In this document: one piece after another, positions 1 through 13,326 of the stretch
How positions within the stretch are numbered: the first letter of the stretch is position 1
Layout: each line of letters starts with the position of its first letter
From: Spizellomyces punctatus DAOM BR117
Lineage: Eukaryota > Chytridiomycota > Chytridiomycetes > Spizellomycetales > Spizellomycetaceae
Direction of reading: 5' to 3'
Assembly (NCBI RefSeq): GCF_000182565.1
Contig: NW_015971537.1
Coordinates: 647,961 to 711,960 of the forward strand
Length of the DNA stretch: 64,000 nucleotides
Made by a program: the position numbers and the translations under genes
Notes under the pieces: generated by a model
Database searches by the model: none
Seen by the model: the letters and a program-made list of their open reading frames with translations, nothing else
Told to the model about the DNA's origin: nothing

Positions 1-780
1 GCTCGCAAATACCGAAAAGATATCAAGCGTGACCCAAAGTTTCGGATGCATTTTCAGCGAATGTGCACGAATATTGGCATTGACCCACTCGCTTGTATGT
101 GACCACGTCGACACTTGAGTTTTTTGCACACGCAGCTCTCTGTGATATGCTAATTAACTTTCCATATTAGCAAATAAAGGGTTCTGGTCGGAACTTTTAG
201 GTGTTGGAGACTTCTACTATGAATTGGGTGTACAGATCGCCGAAATATGTATCGCTACGCGTGAACGGAACGGCGGGCTCATTGATATCACTGATCTTAA
301 GCGCCTTCTGGAGAGACTACGTGGGCGCAATGCGCAGGAAATTAGCGAGTATGATGTGCGTTATGGTGATTCTCCTTCTCTCTCTGTTAATCGCTTGTGT
401 GTTGGCGGTTTAGGGACGACATCGTCCGCAGCATCAAAAATCTCAAACCGCTGGGGAATGGGTTTGATGTAGTGCAAATTGGATCTCGAAAGCTCGTACA
501 ATCCGTCCCAAGAGAGCTGAACGTTGACTTCTCCACTGTACTGAATTTGGCGCAAGTTGTCGGATTTACAACTATTCGGGAAGTCACTTCTAAGCTGAAC
601 TGGGATGCGGATCGGTCTCAAAGGGTTTTGGTACGTCATGGTCTTACAACGGGCCTATGTCAAGACTCGTATCTGATTGCTTTTCTACAGGACGACTTAC
701 TGAAAGACGGTATATGTTGGATTGATATGCAAACAGAGCCGGCGGAGTACTGGGTCGCAGGATTCTTCGCGGATTCATGA
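1..780 (+). CDS. SNF8: ESCRT-II subunit SNF8/VPS22 (EAP30), 3' part
   Basis: Subunit of ESCRT-II, which acts on endosomes in sorting ubiquitinated cargo into multivesicular bodies. The window opens inside the gene, so the start is missing. Proposed exons are 1-94, 171-357, 414-630 and 691-780 (TGA). The spliced protein shows the conserved GFWSELLGVGDFYYELGVQI block, then a region corresponding to human SNF8 winged-helix domains (IKNLKPLGNGFDVVQIG, QSVPRELNVD), and ends near EYWVAGFFADS, close to the human C-terminus. The second intron fits only a GC..AG pair (donor at 358), because no GT donor restores the frame. It is followed by the convergent ILV3 gene. Family assignment is firm; the GC donor is inferred. 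Confidence 0.9.
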
Positions 781-955
781 GAATGGGTTCCCTGCAATGT
801 ATATATTTATCTTGTATACCATACAGCTAGCTACTACTTGGTCAGCATTTTCTGGCATATTGGAAAGCTTTGAGTCGTACAGAGGGCCATCTTTCGACAA
901 GTTCTATTCACTGGACAACAATTTAAATGACATTCATGTATGATGACAAATCTGA

Positions 956-3291
956 TCATTCATCAGTTGTACATCCCATTGATGCATTATTTACCTATGT
1001 AAGAAAGACTCATTAGGAACCCATTCTGTCCAACCTTCGCATGCAAAGAACTCACGTTCTTAATGAACTTATACAGGGTCCCCTTGGTGGCCTTGTAGGG
1101 TGGTGCCGACCATGACTTCCGCCGGTTTTCAAACTCGGCTTCAGAAACGTTTACGGAAATGGATTTAGAGTTTGCGTCGATGGAGATGATATCTCCGTCG
1201 CGAATGTGAGCAATGGGACCTCCGACCTGAGCTTCAGGGGTGATGTGGCCAATGATGAAGCCCTGTGCAAGGATGCATAAGCCAGGTGAACCAGACCATG
1301 AGAATAGCACGTCCGGCTCTTACGTGGCTTCCACCAGAGAATCGTCCGTCCGTCAAAAGGGCAACATCTTTGCCCAATCCCGCACCCATTACCGCACTGG
1401 TTGGAGTCACTTTAAGCAGGAAGAAGATTCAGGCGAATTTACGACTAATATGAATTTAGTTGTTTGTTCCTTACACATTTCGGGCATGCCAGGACCCCCT
1501 TTAGGGCCCTCATATCGGATGACGACGACGTCCCCCTTTCCAATTTTCTTGTTCTCTAAGGCAGCAAGCATATCCTCCTCGCAGTCAAAGACCTTGGCAG
1601 GCCCCTCAAAGGCTATCCCTTCTTTACCAGTGATCTTCGCTACCGAACCTTCCGGAGCTAAGTTACCCTTCAAAATCTGGATGTGACCAGTTGATTTGAT
1701 AGGTTTGGACAGAGGGCGGATGATTTCTTGGCCAGGTTTAAGCCCGGGAAGGTCCTTCAAGTTCTCTGCTAACGTCTTTCCGGTCACCGTAAGACAGTCA
1801 CCGTTCAATAATCCCTCTTCAAGAAGGTACTTCATCACTGCGGGAATGCCACCGATTTCGTGAAGGTCCGCGAATACATACTTTCCACTAGGGTAAATTG
1901 AAGTAAGCCAACTGTCACATAAAACAGTCGACGAGCATTGACATATACCTAGGTTTCAAGTCAGCAATCAAAGGAACACGGTCGCTAACAGCCTGGAAGT
2001 CATCGATGGTGAGGGTCACGCCGAGCGCACGGGCGATAGCAATGAAATGCAAGACAACATTTGTCGAGCCTGGTCAATCAAAGGAATAGCTTGAGTATAT
2101 CTACCAAAGTAAACACCGAAGGGTTTCCTCATACCCCCAAGCGCCATTGTGAGCACCATTGCGTTTTCGAACGCTTCTCGAGTCATGATGTCCTTCGGAG
2201 TGATGTTGTTCTCAAGCAGGTATTTGATTGCCTCGCCCGCTCTGACGCATTCCTCCATTTTCTGAGGGTGTTCCGCAGGTGTGGATGAACTGTACGGTAA
2301 ACTCATACCCATTGCCTCGATTGCGCTAGACACTTCAATTCAAATGGCAATGAGCAGTGGAAATACTTCGAATCACAACAAATGCTTCCTTACTGGAATT
2401 AGCTGTGTACATGCCCCCGCAGGCGCCTGCACCCGGGCAAGAATGTCTTACGACATCAATTCGTTCCTCCTCTGTCACACGGCCGGCAATATACTCTCCA
2501 TAGACCTGGAACGCGGATACGATATCCAAGGGTTCGCCACCGCATGATTTCCCAGCTTTTATCGAACCGCCGTAGACAATAAGGGATGGACGGTTTAAGC
2601 GAGCCAATGCAATGAGACATCCCGGCATGTTTTTGTCGCACCCTTATGATAATTTATATGCTTTGAGTACCATATCCCTTCCAATAAAAAATCCACATAA
2701 TTCGTACCAGGGATGGATATATTGCCATCGTACCACTGCGCAGCCATCACCGTTTCGATGGAGTCTGCAATTATCTCTCTTGATTGAAGAGAATAACTCA
2801 TTCCCTCCGTACCCATGCTAATACCGTCACTGACGCCGATTGTGTTGAACCGATATCCGACCAGCCCCGCCTTTTTGACACCTTCCTTAACTTTACCGGC
2901 GAGATCAAGAAGGTGCATGTTGCACGGGTTCCCTTCATACCATCTGCATATCAAGCTCTTGCGTTGAGTTGTTGGCTGCTCACGTTTCCATAAACGAGCT
3001 CAGTAAACTTACACGCTAGAAATTCCAACTTGGGGCAAGTTGAGGTCTTCGGGCGTCAGTCCTGTAGCGTGCACTGTTGTCCCACGACGTTAAAAAGGGA
3101 ATGCCTGTTCCATCGTACAACAGCGTCGGCAAGGTGGACTTACACATAGCCTGCGAAGCACCCTGTGATTTTGGTTGTGTAATCCTCGCACTGTATCGGT
3201 TTGGGGCGGTGTCATTTGCTGGACTTGCATAACGGCGCACAAGGGCTGGAAGACTGTGATGTAAGGGAGAATAAGCATCAAAAACGGCCAT
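956..3291 (-). CDS. ILV3: Dihydroxy-acid dehydratase (mitochondrial, branched-chain amino acid synthesis)
   Basis: Converts 2,3-dihydroxy-isovalerate and -methylvalerate to the 2-oxo acids that precede valine and isoleucine. Ten exons: 3144-3291, 3013-3073, 2708-2943, 2394-2642, 2135-2332, 1949-2069, 1475-1887, 1324-1409, 1056-1262, 956-994; together 585 residues, the usual family length. The three cysteine motifs expected to hold the iron-sulfur cluster are present: [21 protein letters not shown] (across an exon junction) and [15 protein letters not shown]. The C-terminus reads [12 protein letters not shown], as in yeast Ilv3. The first about 45 residues are rich in Arg, Ser and Ala and fit a mitochondrial presequence. 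The last exon is only 39 nt. It is divergent from the DUF2062 gene. Confidence 0.95.
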
Positions 3292-3805
3292 TGCAGGACC
3301 AATAAGCCCTTTACCTTCGTACGCATGCCGTCCGTTTTCTGGCAGCAGACGCTGACGTCAGCGCTCGAGCACTGCATGTGGATATTTGAAGCTGCATGTT
3401 TTCTTAAGCCAGTGTAGATTCCCAACTCTGACCTTTTAACAACAACGGGCTTGAAGCCTTGAAGGGGGACTATCAGACTAAGCAATAGATCTTTTCTGAT
3501 AATCTTCTGAATGAGTCACAAGAGTCATCCAACCGACACGTGGGCGCAGCACTTGGTTCTTCAAGCGCCCGTTGAACTGACTGCGAGCATTTCTGCAAGG
3601 GTACTTTCTGTTGCCCCATTTCCTATTGCTCAGATAACTGCCATGGACTCTGTTTCCAACGACTGAATATGAGGAAACTGGCATTAGGTGGAATTTTCGT
3701 CAGGTACCATACATTGCCGTGCTGTAATGTTACCATGTCAACAGTGAGTCCTACATCTGGTGAATACTGCCGAAGAGCCTGCTGTTGGCTGTTGCTTATT
3801 GTACA
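3292..3805. other. Divergent intergenic region between ILV3 and the DUF2062 gene
   Basis: About 510 bases separating two genes that point away from each other, so it should hold both promoters and 5' leaders. I see no convincing long reading frame or structured RNA. The DUF2062 gene could start slightly upstream at an in-frame ATG at 3785. Confidence 0.5.
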
Positions 3806-4500
3806 ATGATGGATCGACGGCAACATGGTCGTTTTGGGTCTTTTGTTCGAAGGAGAATTGTCGCTCCCTTCAAGGCTGCCCTACGTGGTATGGTATGCAA
3901 GTTACGCTGTGGATTTTGTATCTGCGCCTGTTCCTCAATCTTCCTTGACGATGCCAAACAGCCGGCATGTCCCCCGACAAGCTGTCGCTGACAATAACGC
4001 TAGCGGTTGTATGTGGTCTCTTCCCTGTCCTCGGGGTTACCTCACTACTCTGCCTAGCTGCTGCGTGGCGTTTCGGCTTGAACACACCGGTTATGCAAGC
4101 TATCAACCTTCTCCTTACTCCTGCTGATGTCGCTTTGTACGCTGGCTGATATGTCTTTCGTGCTCTTGGGTCTTAACTCACTTACCCATAAACCAGGTCA
4201 CTTCCATTTATGCGCTTTGGGGAACGTATCTTGCACCGAGATCCTCTCCCACTTTCTCCCGCGGACCTTATTGCTCATTTGAAGCAAGTTGGATTTTGGA
4301 GTGGGGCGTCTACCATTATCACTGGCCTTGGGTGCGCGATATTGGGCTGGGCAGTCGCCATGGGGCCTGTAGGAACCGTTATCTATTACGCCTTGCGACC
4401 TATCGTCCGGAAAATTATGCTGAAAAAGGACGCAGCAGCTGAATTGGAAGATCCATTGCTGCGGGCAAGACATCGGTCGAGTCCGGGCGTCGATGATTGA
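3806..4500 (+). CDS. DUF2062 family membrane protein
   Basis: A small integral membrane protein of unknown function. Three exons, 3806-3887, 3962-4136 and 4197-4500, encode 186 residues (193 if translation begins at 3785). A basic N-terminus (RRQHGRFGSFVRRRIVAPFK) is followed by GMSPDKLSLTITLAVVCGLF, the hallmark opening of DUF2062, then two hydrophobic segments, the INLLLTPADVALSLPFMRFG region, and further hydrophobic stretches around GLGCAILGWAVAMGPVGTV and the following YY..L. The tail is hydrophilic and acidic/basic mixed. DUF2062 is best known from bacteria, where its biochemical role is not established. The three-exon structure and frame-consistent splicing argue for a genuine nuclear gene here. 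Confidence 0.8.
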
Positions 4501-4623
4501 CGAGCTACGCATGAGTTAGTTTTCGCCTTTGCATCTAGGGCTTTGAGTATGCACTAGCATTTTGAGACCAGTAGTACACATTATATCCGGCGATGTCCAG
4601 CGAGCTAACAACATAAAATTATA

Positions 4624-6602
<1,979 letters not shown>

Positions 6603-6804
6603 TGCAAGTGTCCGCTTAAATGGAATTCACAACTTGAATGATGGGAAGTTGAAGTACAAGGAGGTTGGAGCCAATGGAACATGCCAATTTAACCATATCT
6701 GTCGTTTGTCCATTCTTTCGGACCGTCACATGACCTACACGAGAGGATCCTCAACTTCTAGGATTGATACACCTTTGATTGCTCCGCGATTGTGATTGCG
6801 CACG

Positions 6805-8613
6805 ATGCGCATTGTATTTCAAGAGGAGCCTGACACACAGGCAGACTCCGATACATCCGATCAATGGCTTGACGAGGATATATGGGGGTTGCCTGACGAC
6901 GGATTTCCTACCGAAACATCCGAAATGCAGGAGGAAGTGGAAGCCGCGGTGATGCCCCTCTATGCACGGTACAAGTGGAAAGTACCACCTGAACCCTTAA
7001 CAAGGTGGGTTTACTAGAGCAGCCCAGGTAAACCAGATGTCAGCCATGGATAGAGAGGATCGATTACAAGCGCTTACTGTCGTTCCTGCAGTGTCAGATT
7101 GCAACGAACCCTACACATACGGTATCTCAAGTCTGGTTTGGAAGGTCTTTCGAAGCGCTTCGTAGTCCTAGATGCCAGTCAGCCTTGGCTTGTATACTGG
7201 ATGCTACATGGGTTAGATCTCCTCGATGAACCATTGTCGCAAGAGGTAGCATCGCGGGCAGTCAAAACATTGGCTCGGTGTCAGAATTCCACTGGTGGAT
7301 TCGGGGGAGGACCTGGCCAAATATCACATGTGGCAACAACATATGCTGCTGTAAATGCGTTGGCTATTGTTGGGACACAAGAGGCGTATGATTTGATTGA
7401 CAGGTGAACACTTTCCTTATCCCATCGATTAAGGAACCCAGCTGATCTTTGGATTAGATCGGCACTGCTGGATTGGCTCCGGCGACTAAAGCAAGCGGAC
7501 GGATCTTTTCTCATGCATGAAGGGGGCGAATTGGATGTTAGGTACATTTCGCCAAACCTATGATTGTTCGTCTCCGGGCCCTTCTAAGTGATACATATTC
7601 AGGGGAATTTATTGCGTATTAGCAACAGTCAAACTTCTAAATATCGTAAGTCCCGACCTGGCCGCAAATTCAGAACAGTTCATTGCTTGGTAAGAACTTT
7701 GCGTCTGAACAATTGTGCCAGCATAGTCTCATGGCCTATCTGCAGCTCTCAAACCTATGAAGGAGGAATTGGTGGAATTCCAGGTGTAGAAGCTCATGGT
7801 GGTTATACATTCTGCGCCTTTGCAGCGATGGAACTTTTAGGAAAAACAGAGCTCCTGGACCTTGACAAATTGTCAAGATGGCTGTGTTTCCGACAACTAG
7901 CAGTCGAAAAGGGATTCCAAGGCAGGACAAATAAGCTTGTGGATGGGTGCTATTCATTCTGGCAAGGGGGGGCTTTCCCGTTGCTTGAATGTGCATTAGC
8001 TAGACGTGATGGCGATGAAGCGGGGAAAGGTGCGTCGCATATACCTGCGCGGGACGTCATACATTTCGTTTCTTCTTTAATTAACTCACTGCTCTGCATG
8101 CAGTGGATCTCTTCAATCGAGGTAGTTGCTCAAGAGTCAATATCAACAGTACTATGGGCTAACTGTGTCTCTTTGTCTGATAACAGAGGCCTTACAGGAA
8201 TATATTCTTATATGCTGTCAAGGAGAGCGTGGAGGATTGAAGGATAAACCGGACAAGTGCGTCGCAACTGTACTAAGCTCTTGAATGGCTTTTATAATGA
8301 CCGATCTTCCATCAATCAGGAATCCTGATTATTATCACACTTGCTACGTCCTCTCTGGTCTCTCTATAGCTCAACACCGATATGCATGGGATCCTGTACA
8401 GGAGGACATTATTGTGGCGGATGGAGAACGGGGGCCCGTGGTTGTAGGGAATGGGCAAAATTTGTTGGTGCGTCTTGCCCAGTCAGTCTTCCATAAAGCA
8501 TCTCCTAATGTACAATCTTTTTGCAGCCTGCAACGCATCCTGTACATAACATCCTTCCTCGACATGTAACGCGCATACGAGCGCATTTTGCTCAGGAGCT
8601 TCCTGATGCTTAA
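6805..8613 (+). CDS. RAM1: Protein farnesyltransferase beta subunit
   Basis: Catalytic zinc subunit that, with the alpha subunit, attaches farnesyl to CaaX cysteines of Ras-like GTPases and other proteins. Nine exons: 6805-7004, 7092 (or 7098)-7403, 7458-7541, 7603-7689, 7746-8029, 8104-8121, 8187-8256, 8320-8467, 8527-8613; 427 or 429 residues. Family landmarks include HIRYLKSGLEGL, LDASQPWLVYWMLH, the glycine-rich repeat CQNSTGGFGGGPGQ, the barrel repeat QTYEGGIGGIPGVEAHGGYT, VDGCYSFWQGGA, and GLKDKPDKNPDYYHTCYVLS, which carries the zinc-ligand Asp/His region. The second acceptor is a tandem choice, seven bases versus one base before TTG, and both keep frame. Exon 6 is only 18 nt. The ATG at 6805 is the first in frame. 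Confidence 0.95.
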
Positions 8614-8760
8614 AATAGACTATAATTCTCAGATGGCCTTATCAGAAAACCCTGAGAGGACCAAGAAAGACTTCTTCTGGATTATCTGCCAGCTGGACCT
8701 ATTACTCCAAAACATGAGTCGGACATTTCAATGAGTCTTCATGCTATTAACAAGTCCCCC

Positions 8761-10939
8761 TCAATCCAGCGAAGGCATAGTGAGAGGATTTATCGATGAC
8801 CTTAACGCCGCTCTCTCCCCATGATTTAGATACGACGACAAATCAAACGATATTGTGACTATACCAATGATGATCTCGAATGCTACGGTGCATGATAGGG
8901 ATAAGCAAAGATTGCAATGCACAAGGTCAGAGGAAGTCCATCCTTACCAATCAGGATGATAACGATCCATTCGAGCTGTTCCCCATGTGAACTTGTTTGA
9001 TGTTCTTTCAACATATCCAAGAGATCGGATATTACAGAAACTCGTTGATTAAGAAGGTCAACTCTAAATGAATCATTGTTTGAGATATACCGACAACGAA
9101 TTGGAAATTACAATTACCGACCGTTGTGAAATTTCAAGATACCCCCGAATAGCCATATACAATGGTTCTAGCGCGGGTTCACTCCTACAAGTACCATGTT
9201 AGTATTCAGAGTATCACAGCAGCATGATAATTCAACTATACCAGAAAATTTCGGGAATATCTTAATTGAGAACATTCTGATCAGGAAAGTTCCCATATCA
9301 CGTCCATTTAAAAGATTTCTCTTACCTAGCACATTGGACACAAGATTCACATTGATCCGCATGATGAACAACTGTCCAATCTTCTTGTTCACCGATTTCC
9401 TGTTTCCATGTCAGCATGCCTTAAAGGTGAGAAAATGACATCTGTCGCACCACAAACCTTGACATTCGGATTTTGCCCGTCTCTGCAAGGATTTGAGGAA
9501 CATGTTTTGTGCTCTCAATAGTCTCCTCGATCAATCCTTCAAAGAGCGCCAGTTTTACGGATTGAGCGATGGCATGGGAAATAGTCAATTTGATCATATA
9601 ATTTGCGGGATTCTTTGGACACGTTGTCAGCATGGTCTTGTATGTTGGAGTGTTTCTACAAGGCACACTGGGCATTCATACCTTCAAAGTGATGATATCA
9701 TTGTAGATTCGCGGTTGGTAGTACGCTAAGAGGGTCAGACGACTATGAGTAACCACCAAGGTTGACAAATTCACATGCGCCATCTACCGTTGTAATGGAA
9801 CACAAATTCTTCAATCTCAATGTCATCCTCCCCTACAAAAAAAAGAACAAACAATCAACGCATTGAGTATATCACCCTCCCCAACCTTAGAGCAAACTCC
9901 TTCTCTTACCTAATTTTTCCTCCTCAAAAGGTTCCAACTCTTTCAACACAACCTGCTCTTCAGCCTCCGATAGACCCCACATGACGACTACTCCATATGC
10001 AAAAAACAAGCACTCTCCAATTGGAGCTATTCGTTTCGCTAGATTATCATATGGTATATTGCTCGGTATCGTCCTCCCGGATGCGTCAATATTTTGCTCA
10101 AAAAAGGAGTCGATGTTGTCAATTGCTGCTTCGTGTCGAGGACTTTGGATTTCACCCGCAATATCCTCTGTAGATAAGTTGATCAAATCGGGAGTAGGTT
10201 CGCTGCTTACATGCGGATGGCCGTTGGGCGCAAACACCATGTATGGGGTGTGAATTGCTGAAGTTTGAAATAGTTAGATTGGTGGATAGACTGCTAGCCT
10301 TGAAGTAAGGCATCCAAACTGGGACGGCCTGTGTTTACCTTCATCAAACTTCTTGGGAGCGGTCCGATTTCGATTGGCTCGACTTTTCAGGTAATCCATC
10401 AACGCGTCCATCTTATAGGAACTATCAAAGATGGTGCGAACATGAGTTACAGAACGTCTCTTCACTCATGAATATCACCGTATTATTGATACATACTTTG
10501 CGGTACAGTATGCGGTGACTCTCGGTAACCACTTCTTCTCCAGTCTGCTCAACCATCGTTCTTTTTGTGTCTTGGCGGTGACGTGTGGGAGTTGTGGTAT
10601 GTTATCTAGTTGCTCATCGAGATCGATTGTCGGTTCGTGTACAGTAGGTACATCGGCAGGGAAGAGGGTGAGCTTTTGGGAAGTTTTGGTGGTGCTGTCG
10701 CAAGCGTCATCCAGTTAGCCTCAATTGGGTCCAGAGACAAGAATATCTACCCTTTACCGCTTGGGCATCCTAGCATCGGCCTTCCCGGCCTTTGCTTGGG
10801 TTGTTGTTATTGATGCGGGCTGCGGATTTGCTGGAACGGAAGTCACTGAGGTGACAGGCGCTGGCAATAGTGGCTGGGTAGCATCGTCGGAAGATCCCTG
10901 TCGGGATGGCCTTCCAGATCTCTTATTAGTCATGCTCAT
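8761..10939 (-). CDS. RMD1/RMD8/RMND1-family protein (DUF155)
   Basis: Member of the DUF155 family, whose best known forms are yeast Rmd1/Rmd8 (required for meiotic nuclear division) and mammalian RMND1, a mitochondrial membrane protein. Twelve exons: 10758-10939, 10497-10694, 10339-10421, 9910-10257, 9788-9832, 9682-9725, 9458-9612, 9326-9399, 9242-9260, 9122-9184, 8948-9063, 8761-8882; 482 residues. Signature segments: SYKMDALMDYLKSR, CLFFAYGVVVMWGLSEAEE, the MIKLTISHAIAQSVKLALFE helix, LIEETIESTKHVPQILAETG, IGQLFIMRINVNLVSNVLD, and a C-terminal membrane segment WIVIILIAFEIIIGIVTIS. One exon is 19 nt. Translation could start further upstream (in-frame ATG at 11149), but the start at 10939 precedes the Ser/Pro-rich N-terminus. 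Which paralogue group it belongs to I cannot tell. Confidence 0.9.
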
Positions 10940-11273
10940 ATCTATTAGGTTGATGAGGAATTTAGGCTTCCGCGAGATCTGTGAGACAAAGTGGGAAAGT
11001 TGGGGCTTTGAGTCGAACGAGACTGTTACTTGGATGCGTTGCCTGTACTGTAACTGGATATTGCATTGTTGGGAAGCTTCTGAGATGAAGCATCCGTCAT
11101 ACGCGGTCACATGACTCAGTGAACGAGCGCAATATCTGATCTGATCCAATTATTGTAGTGCACATGAAGTTACAAAACCCCCAATTGCAAAACTATGGAT
11201 GAAAATTGATATTTGCATATTTAGACATTTAAAGTGAGCGTCTCAACCTAGATTGTAGATTTAACTTCAACTG

Positions 11274-12927
11274 TTACGGGCGCAAGATGTCCATCAGCGC
11301 TCTTTCTGCGCATTTCCGTGTAGATGACTTAACGAACGGCCCGTCACGGATTCCAACAAGTTGTTTTTCCACCTCTTGCTTTCTTCGTTCGCTCCAGGTC
11401 ACGTTCGGATGACGTAAAAGCAACGGTAAAAGGCGAATGTAGCTATGGTGTAGCTTAGAGGGACAACGAAGTGAGGACATAATATTGACATGGCATGCAA
11501 ACCTCAACAGATCATACCATTTCATCTTCTGCGTCCACGTTATTTGTCTCGCGGATCACTACGTCCAAGATTATTCCCAGGTCATTTGTGTACCACAAAT
11601 TTCGCGCACTCGTCGATGATAGGACGATTTCCAGAAAACGAGCCATTATAATGCGCCGCTTTCGGTCCTCTATTTTGTAGCGGAGTGTTCAAATCAGTTC
11701 GGCACCTGGGCACGGATTGAGCCCTGTGCAAAACATTGGTACCTTCCCGATTGAATATGAAAATAAAGTTTTCTGAGAGGGTTTTGCTTTGGTCAATTCT
11801 CTTCTGCAAGACCTCTATGACCCGATTAGGAATGACAGATCTTGCAAAGTTCTTTTGAGCAAACTGATCGTGTATTGCAAGCTATGAATCGCATATGATC
11901 AAGATCGCAAAAAAGAAGAGATGTGACTGCCACCAATTAACTTACCAGTGCTCTCACCAACGTGTAGTTCTCTTCCTCATTCTCCGCGCTGCCAGTTTGT
12001 TCAATCATTTCCGCAAGATTGTTGAGGAACGATGCATCGAAGGTTTCTTGGGGGCAACAATCTCAGCTTAAACCGACGCATTGGATAACAGCGAATTGAG
12101 TTTACCAACCAAGATCCGACAATGAGAGTTCTCTCGTCTCGCAGATCTCACACATGAGTAACGCTGCCATTTGATGACATCGTTCGCCTAAACATTCAAC
12201 TAAGTAAGAAGCGAGGAGAGTAGTTGAGGGTTACACGCTTACCCGATCGCTTCAAAAGAACAGTCTTGAGTCTCGCTAACCATTCGTCATCTAGACGCCG
12301 AAACGCGTTAGGCCAAGCATGACCAAGATGGTGTAAAAGCGAGTAAACTATATAAGCCGCATCGTCTTCCTTGTTTAGGGAGCAAGGCACTGCGAGTTAG
12401 GGGCAGGATTTGATGCACTAAACAATGGCATGGCCACGTGGAAGCGGCAGTGACCAAGACGCATACATGGTCTTGTAGACCTATGACATTGCGTCTAAGA
12501 CAAGATGCCACTATGCACGGAGGCTAGTAAGCGCTCAAAACACGTACCGAATTCTCGTAATTCCCTAGCAGGTCCACTACCTCGTCTGGATCGTCTTCGA
12601 GACGGCCGGAAAGGACTTGGGCGCACAGCAATTGGATATTACGTGTAGATAGATCTGATGCAGAACTAACTAAGATTGTCTGCTCGCGCAAGAGCAAAGG
12701 ATAGATGGAAGCGACGAAACACACACGGAACCGCAGGTTGCAAACATTTGATGACACCTTGCACAACGTCGGCGAAGGGAGTATCTTTGTCTTCAAGCAG
12801 TCTGTCCACTCCTGAAAGACCCCCACCATAGCATCAGTGGCAGGACGAAAGAGGAAGGATACTATCTCCGCGTTAGCTTACTCTTCACCAGCGACTCACA
12901 GTATATCGCCTGTTCTTCGCCATTCAT
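11274..12927 (-). CDS. SPIN90/Ldb17/Dip1 leucine-rich domain protein
   Basis: Probable activator of Arp2/3-dependent linear actin filament nucleation at endocytic sites, by analogy with fission yeast Dip1, budding yeast Ldb17 and animal SPIN90. Eight exons: 12900-12927, 12548-12861, 12243-12369, 12110-12187, 11946-12046, 11743-11881, 11518-11669, 11274-11453; 372 residues. The recognisable part is the armadillo-like SPIN90/Ldb17 domain: YTLVRALLAIHDQFAQKNF, the TLSENFIFIFNREEDR block, ARNLWYTNDLGIILDVVIRE, and YIRLLPLLLRHPNV near the end. There is no SH3 domain or long proline-rich tail, as in Dip1. The second exon might contain one more in-frame intron. The domain assignment rests on pattern memory, so moderate confidence. 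Confidence 0.75.
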
Positions 12928-13326
12928 CGTTGCGCGATGTTTTGAGTTAAGTGTTGAGTGTCAGATAAACTTTGTGCTCTGTCACACATCTGTCACATAT
13001 TACGTTATGTGGCTTATCGTAGCGCGAAACCTTACACGACCTTCCCAAGTCTTGCATTCAAATGTCGCTGAAACGTTGACTCCACTTTCTCTTAACGCCT
13101 TTTCCACGGAACACTTGAAAGTCGGTCATTTGGAGACAGCTAGGTATCAATTTTAGACGATCGAGAGATTTGGTCGTACTGCATTGGATTACCATTTGGC
13201 GTCCTCCCTGCTTTAACCATACTTGCGCGCTGTCGTTTTTCATATAGTTGCAGCTAAAGGGTTAGCTGTAAACTATCTCAGCACCTCCCACCGAATACTG
13301 TAAAGTTGGCGCGTGCAGACTCCTAG
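12928..13326. other. Divergent intergenic region upstream of SPIN90-type and PQQ dehydrogenase genes
   Basis: About 400 bases between two diverging genes, presumably carrying both promoters. I see no open reading frame worth calling and no obvious repeat. Confidence 0.5.

Noticed and set aside
10940-11149. N-terminal extension of the DUF155 protein to an upstream ATG
   Set aside because: The added 70 residues look like untranslated leader in composition, and the ATG at 10939 immediately precedes the Ser/Arg-rich head. It remains possible.
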